Part shown: positions 50,074 to 61,056 of the stretch, piece after piece | How the letters are laid out: each line of letters begins with the position of its first letter | Position numbering within the stretch: position 1 is the stretch's first letter | Origin: Panulirus ornatus | Taxonomy: Eukaryota; Arthropoda; Malacostraca; Decapoda; Palinuridae | Assembly (NCBI RefSeq): GCF_036320965.1 | Contig: NC_092262.1 | Coordinates: 5,807,572 to 5,871,571 of the forward strand | Direction of reading: 5' to 3' | Length of the DNA stretch: 64,000 bases | Notes under the pieces: model-generated | Database searches by the model: none | What the model was told of the DNA's origin: nothing | Seen by the model: only the letters and a program-made list of their open reading frames with translations | Program-made: the position numbers and the translations under genes

Positions 50074-50544
50074 CAGCCCAGTACACAATAGTTACACACC
50101 AGGCAGACCTGTGCCACCCGAGAAATGGCTTCCATTCACAAGAGCCTATGTCAAAATGTACTCTTAGCGAATCCTCAATATATACATACATGAACTCTGA
50201 AAAAAAAATAAATGTGATGAAAATATGTCGTCTTAGTTTATCTATAAACACCCCAAGATTGTGAAAACCCCGAGCATAGTCTTTCTGACGTCTTGACTTG
50301 GGGTGAATTTGTTGATATAGTGTTTGGAAAATGAAATAGGACCTTGGGCAGTTCAACCCCTCCTTGTTCACGATGGCAAGACGCATGAGCACGACCAGAC
50401 ACTTCCTAGCTATGATGGGCCGAGTCCCTGAATTAATAAATGTTTAAACCAGGCCATTAGACACAGGAGTCGTTACCATTGTGCCCAGAGGGTCGTTCGA
50501 GTCTCCCTCAAAGATCAACGGAGCTGGGGTTTATTTCCTTACAC

Positions 50545-50735
50545 CCAGACGATACTACAACCTTCTCCGTCAAGTTGGTTGACGGGGTTATCTATTGGGT
50601 CGTGGTTGACGTAGGTAGATGTAAGGGGCACAGACATCAACCCGTTGTATAAATTTACCTTGGCCACACGCTTGTCGTCGCTCTCCGGTAAAAAATCGAA
50701 GACGACCACACCATCTGCTGAGCCAGGGCCTTTGT
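50545..50735 (-). CDS. Chimeric Cys-loop receptor, exon 2
   Basis: It enters in phase 1 after TTCTTCACCTCAG and leaves in phase 0 at GTCTGG|GTGTAAG. It encodes KGPGSADGVVVFDFLPESDD, then KRVAKVNLYNGLMSVPLTST, ending EGCSIVW. This is the mature N-terminus leading into the pentraxin/LamG-like domain. An alternative GTAAGG donor 2 bp on would put a stop at the start of exon 3, so it was not used. Confidence 0.7.
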
Positions 50736-50864
50736 CTGAGGTGAAGAAGAAGAAACAACAATTCATCACACACTTTGAGAATCTATCCATCTATTTCTCT
50801 CTCCAACTACTCCAACGACTAAATAGCTGACCATATTGTGGGTCATTATCTGCAAGAAAAAAAA

Positions 50865-51147
50865 ATATATATCCTTGGAATTATGCTATGTGAATTGAAA
50901 ATGCCTCCATGCTCCCCACATACATTACCATGTGCCAGTTCTTCGTTGTAGTTATAAATACACACACAAAAAAATATATACACACAGAAAAAATATACAT
51001 ACAAAAATATATACACACAAAAAAAATATACATACAAAAAAAATATCCTTGAAATTGTGCTATGTGAAATGAAAATGCCTCCGTGCTCTCCATATACATT
51101 AACATGTGCCAGTTCTTCGTTGTAGTTATAAATACACACACAAAAAA
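50865..51147. repeat. ~180-bp tandem duplication in intron 1 of the receptor gene
   Basis: Two copies run from CCTTGGAATTATGCTATGTG / CCTTGAAATTGTGCTATGTG to AGTTATAAATACACACACAA, separated by an (AC/AT)-rich spacer, with ~94% identity by eye. Confidence 0.85.
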
Positions 51148-51675
51148 GGTCTCTGGTGTTTACTGTGGTTTCACTTTACATCAATTATTAATTAATCAAA
51201 ATGGGCAAATACAAGGATATGAAAATAGGTGATACTTTCCAGTAAATGGTAATACGTAAAATAAAAATCTGGTGAACAAGCGAATGAAAAGTACAATCAT
51301 TAACTGAAGAAATTCTAACAATATCTATAAAATCATGGTTATGGCTCATTAAAAAAAAAGCTACATATTCACGTGGTTATAACCTATATAGAAATAAAGA
51401 TATAGCAACATGAACATAGCCATAATGTGTATTATAGAATCAATATATACGTACTGAGAAGACCAGGGAAGGAATATACCGAAAACAGACATGAATGACA
51501 GAAAAACACATCTCAAAAAGACGTCAACAAATATTACAACAGATACAACCATTGTAAAAAAAAAAAAAATATACAGAAACACACAGAAAACAACACACAG
51601 AAAAAAGATAATAATAATTCAATGGTGTACGTTTGATTTCTATGAAGACGTGTGGCTTCAAGGAAAACCTAAGAA

Positions 51676-51706
51676 TAATATACAACACACACACAACACA
51701 CACACA

Positions 51707-51753
<47 letters not shown>
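51676..51753. repeat. (CA)n microsatellite
   Basis: Interrupted CA repeats just inside intron 1, starting ~25 bp from the exon 1 donor. Confidence 0.95.
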
Positions 51754-51779
51754 ATGGCTGGCCATACCACTCAGCTCAC

Positions 51780-51852
51780 CAGAGTGACTGTAGCCGGCCA
51801 AGATTGTGAGCAAGAGTAACAGGTGAACCATCTTCCCACTGGACCCTGCCAT
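51780..51852 (-). CDS. Chimeric Cys-loop receptor, exon 1 (signal peptide)
   Basis: The first coding exon begins ATG at 51852 and encodes MAGSSGKMVHLLLLLTILAG followed by YSHS, a typical secretion signal with an eight-residue n-region and a leucine-rich core. A second Met at residue 8 is an alternative start. The donor TCTG|GTGAGC is phase 1, agreeing with exon 2. Together the five exons give ~887 residues if the one-base defect in exon 4 is counted as an indel. Confidence 0.75.
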
Positions 51853-52085
51853 CTAGTACTCCGTTCTGCTGAGAGAGGCTGCCATGTACATACGTAATGC
51901 ATACCGTTACATATAGAAGCTTACGAATCGTCAAACATAATAATATATCGCATGATAAAATCCCTTACAATAATCTTAATCTCATTTATCATTTATCCTT
52001 TAACCAGGAATATATATTACGTACCTGTGGATGGTCTATTGTCCAAATGATTTCTTACTGTTTTACAAATAAAATACATCGAAAT

Positions 52086-52087
<2 letters not shown>

Positions 52088-52181
<94 letters not shown>
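52088..52181. repeat. Compound (TA)n(TG)n microsatellite
   Basis: TA dinucleotides at 52088-52150 pass directly into TG dinucleotides to 52181. Confidence 0.95.
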
Positions 52182-52184
<3 letters not shown>

Positions 52185-53775
52185 ATATACCCCAGCCAAC
52201 AAAATCATCAGGAAACCGTGTCATTTTAAGTAATATTTGCCAAAGAAAGTGAAAATATCTTAATATCTGTAAAATTCATATGTTTTTTCATCTGTTTAAG
52301 ATAAAAAAAAAATGTTATACTATGATATACAATATTAATATTTGAACAATATTAAGTGTTACGGGGGATAAATGCATTAACAATCAATATCATGAATTTA
52401 AAGTTTAGACATTTGAAAAAGCCTTTCGGCAAGACTTCAATTTATTTCTATCATCAAATTATTTCTATGTTAATTATATTTTTGAAAACACTGAAGGTGA
52501 TCAAGACTACACCAAACCTTTGTTTCTTACCGTATTTCACCTGTTAGGAGGACAGAGTTAACACCCAAACACCTTCGTCCATGGAGAACCTTACTTGCAA
52601 TAGAATTATGACAGCAATTTACTAAGTTTCCTTTGACTTTAAAGGTCAAAAAAGAAAAAAAAAAAGGCGAGAGGAGCAAGACGACCAACGTCTTGACCTG
52701 ACCACAGCTGGACACCGTCTGACGCCCTCATTGTTTACATCGTTTAGTAACACGACATTAATGGCTCACTCAATCATACGGGTTACAATAACTAGAAAAA
52801 AAAATTTGAAGAAATGTTTGCGCGCTTAATTGTTTTTCTCTTTTAACATAGGTAATTAACAAGTTCAATTACTATAAATGCGTTGTTGATCAATGAAACG
52901 GACTAGATTGATGAGATAATGACTTTACATATCAAAAGGTTTACGTGAACTGATGGGTTTGTCAAGCTCAAAGGTTAACCAATGTAGTTTTGGGTTAACC
53001 AATGTAGTTTCTTTTTAAAGTAATTCTAATTTCTGGTGAATTACTTTGACTACAAGAGCCAAAGAGAACAGACAATTAATCTTCCTTTATCAATGAGACA
53101 GATTTTGATGTTTGTAAGCCCAGAGAGAGAGCCTTGGACTTAGAATCATGTCCTATCACACAAATCTTAAATTCAACCACAATAAAATGTTATATAACAT
53201 GAATTTAACATTTCAGCCTTCTACCACAATTAGCTAAAATGACAGACGACTTTGCTAAATGGCTTAACGATCGTTAAATGAGGGGGGTTAATCTAATAAT
53301 GGACTTTTAGTTCATAACACCTAATTGTACCTCGGGCCAATGGTAAGGTACGAAGCTGTCAATTAACTTTGCATGTTTTATGGTCTTGTATGTCATTATG
53401 ATGGTCAATATGGAGATCAGAACCATTAATCATTATTGTCCTCTCTCGTTTATATAATCATTTCATTCGTCGAGGCAAGCCACACGAGATTAATTTATAT
53501 CTATTGATTAATTGATTATATCTATTATGTAGAGCAAGGTAAGAGCCAAGAAGGGTCGTTTGAATTTTATGCTTTTTCAGTCATGATTGTGGCCATTTGG
53601 ATGCTATATTTTTTATTTCATATAGAATTCTATACGCATAAAGGCTATGCCACATCTATATTTTTCTATATACAGTTTCCTGCTGTTTTGTGTATGGTGG
53701 TCCGGCAGTTTGCCAAGCCAAGTATCAAAGCAGCAGTTTCAAATCTCATTAAGACATAATTGAGTAGGAACTTAA

Positions 53776-53778
<3 letters not shown>

Positions 53779-53860
<82 letters not shown>
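53779..53860. repeat. (GA)n microsatellite
   Basis: About 40 pure GA units. Confidence 0.95.
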
Positions 53861-53861
<1 letters not shown>

Positions 53862-54655
53862 TGTATATCGAAGCTTTCCTTTCAGTGTGAGAAGGAACTG
53901 TAGGAGTGGAGGAAGGAAGAGCTGTGGGACTTGTAGGAGTGGAGGGTAGTTTAACCTGGGAACTGCCAGAGGCTGATTACATAACAACCAGTTTGTGAAC
54001 GTTACATTATGGAAACTTTTTACGGAAACGAAAAGAAATAGAAAGTTGTATAAATTTGCATTGAAATATATATATACTTTTCAATGTTAGCTATGCTAGA
54101 TAACCTGTTAAGAGAAAGATAAAAGAGTTTGGAAGAGAAAGATTGAAAACAATAAAAGGAAAAGACATCGATATGAAGGCAATACATGTGAGTTGCCAGC
54201 TCTCACCAGAGGAGTCGTCCCGCAGTAACCACACATTCCAACACTCTAACTGTTTAACTGCTATTAACTGCTTGTTTGGTGGGGGGGAAGACTTAACAAC
54301 ACTGGTGTTTTATACCCCATTACTCAACTTGTTTTATTCTATGTATAATCCGGTCATTTTAATTGCTTGTTTATCTTTGATTTTCCATTTTTATCAAATC
54401 CGGAATATCATAGATCCCACCAATAACCAATTTATCACCTTTTGAGAAATTATTTACCACATTATCATGTTTTCTTCCTTTTAAGGGAATTCTTCCATTG
54501 TAACAGAGAAACTCTGCTTTCACTTACCTTTAAATGTGATCATTGCCATCATCCAATCAGTTCAAAAATCATCGGTTAAATAATTACTTTTATAATGGCT
54601 TTTTTTATGTAGTGCCTTAATTACATGAACCCACGTGACCTTTTGTGTAGTTTTC

Positions 54656-54657
<2 letters not shown>

Positions 54658-54699
<42 letters not shown>

Positions 54700-54725
54700 T
54701 GGCAAATCAACTTATTCCCAGGACG

Positions 54726-54774
<49 letters not shown>
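54658..54774. repeat. Two (TG)n tracts in a direct duplication
   Basis: TG tracts at 54658-54697 and 54731-54774 are each followed by a similar TTCCCAGGACGATCT / TTCCCAGGATGATCT sequence, so the whole unit was duplicated. Confidence 0.9.
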
Positions 54775-54779
<5 letters not shown>

Positions 54780-55310
54780 TTTCCCAGGATGATCTTCCAC
54801 CGTGGAAATGGATCGCTAAGACATGTGTGATGTAGAACATAGCAGAATGCGCTTAACGTGAGCGTAACCCGCTATCCAATGTGGAGTTAAGGGGGGAGGA
54901 AGAACCAGGCTCTAGTGAGCTTGACCTTGACGGTCTATCGGCGGGTGATGGGGGTGTAGTACTACTACTACCCTCGTTGGCTTTGTCTCAGCGGTTGTGG
55001 TAGTTTGGTTGGGTCTAGGTCAAGTACAGGTCATTAAAACTCACCGGATACCATGTTGGAGCGGGATGTGTTTGACCCAATGGCGTCAGTCGAGAATCCG
55101 CTATTATATAACTAGTCTTTCTATACGTCTTTGTACATGGAATTGAATCGTACCATAAATGTTTTCTGATACTTTGTATTTGTCTTTAACACCATTGTAC
55201 TCAGCTGATCAACGCCTATTACAGGATACAGATATTAGGTATGATAATTTCCCTGAACTCTTTATTAAATTCCTCATTACCTTTCTTACTTCTTACAATG
55301 GTTTAGCAAG

Positions 55311-55354
55311 CATACTTTAATCAATTCTTCAATTGAAGAATTGATTAAAGTATG
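55311..55354. repeat. Perfect 44-bp palindrome at a LINE 5' junction
   Basis: The left half CATACTTTAATCAATTC plus TTCAA is followed by its exact reverse complement. The left half contains the target-site duplication ACTTTAATCAATT (55314-55326) of LINE copy 6. Confidence 0.97.
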
Positions 55355-56034
55355 AAGAATGTTTGGAAGTCGAGAACATTATCTCGGAAAGCAAAAATGG
55401 GTATGTTTGAAGGAATAGTGGTTCCAACAATGTTGTATGGTTGCGAGGCGTGGGCTATGGATAGAGTTGTGCGCAGGAGGATGGATGTGCTGGAAATGAG
55501 ATGTTTGAGGACAATGTGTGGTGTGAGGTGGTTTGATCGAGTAAGTAATGTAAGGGTAAGAGAGATGTGTGGAAATAAAAAGAGCGTGGTTGAGAGAGCA
55601 GAAGAGGGTGTTTTGAAATGGTTTGGGCACATGGAGAGAATGAGTGAGGAAAGATTGACCAAGAGGATATATGTGTCGGAGGTGGAGGGAACGAGGAGAA
55701 GAGAGAGACCAAATTGGAGGTGGAAAGATGGAGTGAAAAAGATTTTGTGTGATTGAGGCCTGAACATGCAGGAGGGTGAAAGGAGGGCAAGGAATAGAGT
55801 GAATTGGAGCGATGTCGTATACCGGGGTTGACGTACTGTCAGTGGATTGAATCAAGGCATGTGAAGCGTCTGGGGTAAACCATGGAAAGCTGTGTAGGTA
55901 TGTATATTTGCGTGTGTGGACGTATGTATATACATGTGTATGGGGGGGGGTTGGGCCATTTCTTTCGTCTGTTTCCTTGCGCTACCTCGCAAACGCGGGA
56001 GACAGCGACAAAGTATAATAAAAAAAAATATAAA
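55355..56034 (+). mobile_element. RTE-like LINE, copy 6 (3' fragment)
   Basis: It begins in the KNVWKSRTLSRKAKM region and continues through the C-terminal tail, 3' untranslated region and A-rich end. The 13-bp target-site duplication ACTTTAATCAATT occurs at 55314-55326 and 56035-56047. A premature TGA (55754) replaces the CGG of other copies (DRGLN), and the 5' junction contains inverted filler. Confidence 0.9.
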
Positions 56035-56069
56035 ACTTTAATCAATTGTAAGTATACAGTCTACATATT

Positions 56070-56305
56070 TAAGTATGTAGTTTACACTGATCGTCACTTG
56101 TTTTGTGTCAGTTTCTAAGAATGTAGTTTACACTGATCGTCACTTGTTTTGTGTCAGTTTATAAGTATGTAGGTTGCACTGATCGTCACTTGTTTTGTGT
56201 CAGTTTATAAGTATGTAGGTTACACTGATCGTCACTTGTTTTGTGTCAGTTTATAAGTATGTAGGTTGCACTGATCGTCACTTGTTTTGCGTCAGTTTAT
56301 CACTT
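56070..56305. repeat. 46-bp tandem repeat, about 5 units
   Basis: The unit contains CACTGATCGTCACTTGTTTT then GTGTCAGTTTATAAGTATG, with a regular 46-bp spacing. It starts ~20 bp after the LINE copy 6 target duplication. Confidence 0.95.
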
Positions 56306-57399
56306 GGTCTATATCACTTGAAATTTAGCGATGGAAGTTCTGCTTTCAGAACCCCAGGGGAGTCAAAGGTTTTTCGAGTGTTGTTTACCCCGCCAAATCC
56401 AGTCTACCTCTCCATGTCCTTCTCAATTACTTCCTCCTAACCATTTCTAATCACTTCCCTGACGTCGGATAAATGGTTTAAGAAATAAATGTAGTTAGGG
56501 AGATGTAGCTGAACAACATGCAACGTTACCAATAGGAGCGGTGATAGGAAAGACAGCAGTTGCAGCACTGATAACACACCTAGGAAATCTGAGTATTATG
56601 TTTGATTATATTTACTACAGGAGGAGGAGTGGGTATAGCTATGTGCTTGTAACATAGCATTACATAGCAGAAGAAAAATAAGAATAATCTATATGCTAGA
56701 AACTACACAGCACTGAAGTTGGAATTGTAGCAAAAAAATAAAAAATATACAGATCAATCCCGCTAACATCTCGAAAAAAAAGGACAATTAAACTCTTGTA
56801 AATTAACAATACTTTATCAAATTACATTAAAAAACGGAATATATATATATAAAAAAACCATAAGTTTATGTTAATGACTAATACTTGAGACTGTTTTGTG
56901 TTCAATGTAAATATTGAGTTATGTTAGTACGTACTATGTGATGTATGATAATTAGCAAAACACAATTTATTCTCCTATTCTTCAATGTTATGATGATAAT
57001 TTAATGTTTCTTCATCTTCAGATATTATCACAAACTTACAAAATATGAGATTCTGGTCATAATGGTAATAACCAGGCGCTAACTACATCAGCCAGCTCAG
57101 TAATGTAGCGGAAATGATCTTTTCAAAAATATATATTGGTCGTATTTGTCAAACCGCTGAGACAAACTGCTTCACAAAGATCACAATTTATTGAAGAACT
57201 CGGCATGTGCCCTTGGGTGAAGGCTGTCCTGACCTTTCCTCATGACCGTAAGGCCCTTGGAAGCCCATGACCGAAGCACGACTTGGGTCTAAGGGTCGTC
57301 ACGCCCTTGCGAAGGCGCGTATTTACAACCACCTCAAACACTCGTCCATATATCAACCGAACTCCTGCCCAGCACCTGCCTGCAGAAGGAAGGGTGGGT
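56306..57399. other. Region downstream of the SLC22-like gene
   Basis: AT-rich with no gene seen. A minus-strand AATAAA lies at 57192-57187, ~210 bp past the SLC22-like stop, and is a possible polyadenylation signal. Confidence 0.4.
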
Positions 57400-57693
57400 T
57401 TATATGATGGTTTCCTTCACCGTCCCCAGAAGGTGACTGCTTGATATGGGTTGGGAGACCTCTACTGACGGAGGCGGTGAAGAGGGGAACACCGTAGGTC
57501 CCTCCTCCCGCCTTGGGGAACTCCTGACGGAGGAGGAGGAGGAGGAGGAGCTGCTCCTCCTCCTGGCGAAGTTCTCAGCGTCGTCCAGCGTCTGTGGTAA
57601 GGGTCGACCCGCCGTCTCCGGCAGGAGAGAAGCAGAGAGAACCCCGAGCAGACCGAGACTCCCCAGCAGGAGATAACTATGCCAGGGACGTGC
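57400..57693 (-). CDS. SLC22-like organic ion transporter, last exon
   Basis: It enters in phase 0 after CCCTGTCTTCCAG. It encodes ARPWHSYLLLGSLGLLGVLS, the final membrane segment, then LLPETAGRPLPQTLDDAENF, the C-terminal signature of SLC22/Orct transporters (family form LPETLNRPLPQTIEDVE). A cytosolic Ser-rich tail (RRRSSSSSSSS, PSSPPPSVEVSQP) ends at KETII. These major-facilitator proteins move organic cations or anions across the plasma membrane. The substrate cannot be predicted from this part. Confidence 0.88.
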   Translation of the reverse strand, partial: ARPWHSYLLLGSLGLLGVLSASLLPETAGRPLPQTLDDAENFARRRSSSSSSSSSVRSSPRREEGPTVFPSSPPPSVEVSQPISSSHLLGTVKETII

Positions 57694-57779
57694 CTGGAAG
57701 ACAGGGAAGGGCGTTGTCCATGAAGGCAAGACGATAACGAACAGTAATGATTACTGACCAACACAGTCTTGGTGAACCA

Positions 57780-59720
57780 ATCACTAGCTACACACACACA
57801 CACACACACACATACTCCACACCATTCCCGACCCCCCCACACACTCCACACTAGCCCCAACCCACACACACACTCTACACTAGCCCCGACCCCCACACAC
57901 ACTTCACACTAGCCCCAACCCACACACACACTCTACACTAGCCCCAGCCCACACACACACTCTACACTAGCCCCGACCCCCACACACACACTCCACACTA
58001 GCCCCAACCCACACACACACTCTACACTAGCCCCAGCCCACACACACACTCTACACTAGCCCCGACCCCCACACACACACTCCACACTAGCCCCAACCCA
58101 CACACACACTCTACACTAGCCCCAGCCCACACACACACTCTACACTAGCCCCGACCCCCACACACACTCCACACTAGCTCCAACCCACACACACACTCTA
58201 CACTAGCCCCAACCCACACACACACTCTAACTAGCCCCGACCCCCACACACACACTCCACACTAGCCCCAACCCACACACACACTCTACACTAGCCCCGA
58301 CCCACACATACACACTCCACACTAGTCCCGACCCCCCCACACACACTCCACACTAGCCCCAACCCACACACACACTCTACACTAGCCCCGACCCACACAT
58401 ACACACTCCACACTAGTCCCGACCCCCCCCACACACTCCACACTAGCCCCAACCCACACACACATTCTACACTAGCCCCAACCCACACACACACTCCACA
58501 CTAGCCCCAACCCACACACACACACTCTACACTAGCCCCAACCCACACACACACTCTACACTAGCCCCGACCCCCACACACACACTCCACACTAGCCCCA
58601 ACCCCCACATACACACTCTACACTAGCCCCAACCCCCACACACACACTCCACACTAGCCCCAACCCCACATACACACTCTACACTAGCCCCGACCCCCAC
58701 ACACACACTCTACACTAGCCCCGACCCCCCCACACACACTCTACACTAGCCCCGACCCCCACACACACTCCACACTAGCCCCAACCCACACACACACTCT
58801 ACACTAGCCCCAGCCCACACACACACTCTACACTAGCCCCGACCCCCACACACACACTCCACACTAGCCCCAACCCACACACACACTCTACACTAGCCCC
58901 AACCCACACACACACTCTACACTAGCCCCGACCCCCACACACACACTCCACACTAGCCCCAACCCACACACACACTCCACACTAGCCCCAACCCACACAC
59001 ACACTCTACACTAGCCCCGACCCCCACATACACACTCCACACTAGTCCTGACCCCCCCACACACACTCTACACTAGCCCCAACCCCACACACACACTCTA
59101 CACTAGCCCCAACCCACACACACACTCTACACTAGCCCCAACCCACACACACACTCTACACTAGCCCCGACCCCCACATACACACTCTACACTAGCCCCG
59201 ACCCCCTCACATACACACTCTACACTAGCCCCGACCCCCCCACATACTCTACACTAGCCCAGACCCCCACACACACTCTACACTAGCCCCGACCCCCACA
59301 TACACACACTACACTAGCCCCGACCCCCCACATACACACTCTACACTAGCCCAGACCCCTCACACACACTCTACACTAGCCCCGACCCCCCCCCCCCCCA
59401 CACACTCTACACTAGCCCCGACCCCCACACACACACTCCACACTAGCCTCGACCACCACACACATACTCCACACTAGCCCCGACCCCCACACACACACTC
59501 TACACTAGCCCCGACCCCCCCACACACACTCTACACTAGCCCCGACCCCCCCACACACACTCCACACTAGCCTCGACCCCCACACACACACTCCACACTA
59601 GCCCCGACCCACCTACACACTCCACACTAGCCCCGACCCCCACATACACACTCCACACTAGCCCAGACCCACCTACACACTCCACACTAGCCCCGACCCC
59701 CCACATACACACCAGGAGCA
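57780..59720. repeat. ~29-bp G-rich (transcript strand) minisatellite, about 60 or more units
   Basis: The plus-strand unit contains CACTCTACACTAGCCCCGAC and CCCACACACA, repeated with small variants (CTC/CCA, AGCCCC/AGTCCC) for ~1.9 kb. It fills nearly all of the SLC22-like intron between 57694 and 59735 and begins within ~20 bp of the donor. The transcript strand carries repeated GGGGTCGGGGCTAG blocks. Confidence 0.97.
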
Positions 59721-59735
59721 GCCCCTAGCACTGAC

Positions 59736-59926
59736 CATGGCCACGATGGTGGGGCTGAAGACGTTGCAGGCGATGGCGACGAGGGAGGCGCCCCCCGTGG
59801 CGCAGGTCCTGACCGGGGTCGGGTGTAGCTCGGCCGCCTGCAGGTAGATGACCAAGAAGGTCATGGAGGCGCTGAACTTGGCCACCAGCACCAGCACCGC
59901 CACCGTCGTCTGCCTCTCCTCGTAAC
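59736..59926 (-). CDS. SLC22-like organic ion transporter, exon with membrane segments 10-11
   Basis: It enters in phase 1 after CTCCTTCTTCAG and leaves in phase 0 at GCCATG|GTCAGT. It encodes YEERQTTVAVLVLVAKFSAS, then MTFLVIYLQAAELHPTPVRT and CATGGASLVAIACNVFSPTI. The AELHPTPVR stretch corresponds to the SLC22 family AELFPTVVRN motif before membrane segment 11. Confidence 0.88.
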
Positions 59927-60020
59927 CTGAAGAAGGAGGAGACGACCACGAAGTGGAGTAGCTGGACGGTACGTACCAAGAGCTAGGACGCCCAACCCCT
60001 GACCCCTGGACGATACGTAC

Positions 60021-60238
60021 CAAGAGCTAGGACACAGGCGGTGGAGAGCAGAGATGCTGTGCTGATGGCCATGACGCCTGCGTGGAGAGGTCGTCGACCC
60101 ACCTTCTTCAGGAGGAAAAGGACCATGATGTTGGCGGGCACCTCCATCACAGAGATGGAGAACCACCCAAGGAAGGGGTTCACGAACACGTACGGGTACT
60201 TCATGGTGGTGTTGTAGTACAGGATCATGTTCACTGTC
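60021..60238 (-). CDS. SLC22-like organic ion transporter, exon with membrane segments 7-9
   Basis: It enters in phase 2 after CCTCCCTGGCAG and leaves in phase 1 at CTTG|GTACGT. It encodes [12 protein letters not shown], then [20 protein letters not shown] and [20 protein letters not shown]. The EVPA and LKKVGRRP motifs match the SLC22 pattern (EIPAY.., the RxGRR loop). Both phases agree with the neighbouring exons. Confidence 0.88.
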
Positions 60239-60378
60239 CTGCCAGGGAGGGAGGGAGGGACACTAGACCTTCCGTCAACGCCTTCTACAGGAGGAGGAGC
60301 AGGAGGAGGAATACAGAGGGATACAGAGGGATATAGTGGGACACAGAGGAATATAGGGGGATACAGACATCATTGGAG

Positions 60379-60990
<612 letters not shown>

Positions 60991-61052
<62 letters not shown>
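60991..61052. repeat. (TA)n microsatellite
   Basis: It joins SINE copy 7 to the truncated 5' end of LINE copy 7, the same arrangement as at 3133-3185. Confidence 0.95.

Positions 61053-61056
<4 letters not shown>

Larger units (their letters stand above)
51853..55310. other. Upstream region of the chimeric receptor gene, no supported gene
   Basis: It should contain the receptor promoter. Seen here are the microsatellites listed separately and a direct duplication of GGTTAACCAATGTAGTTT at 52975-53010. Nothing else was recognised. Confidence 0.4.
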
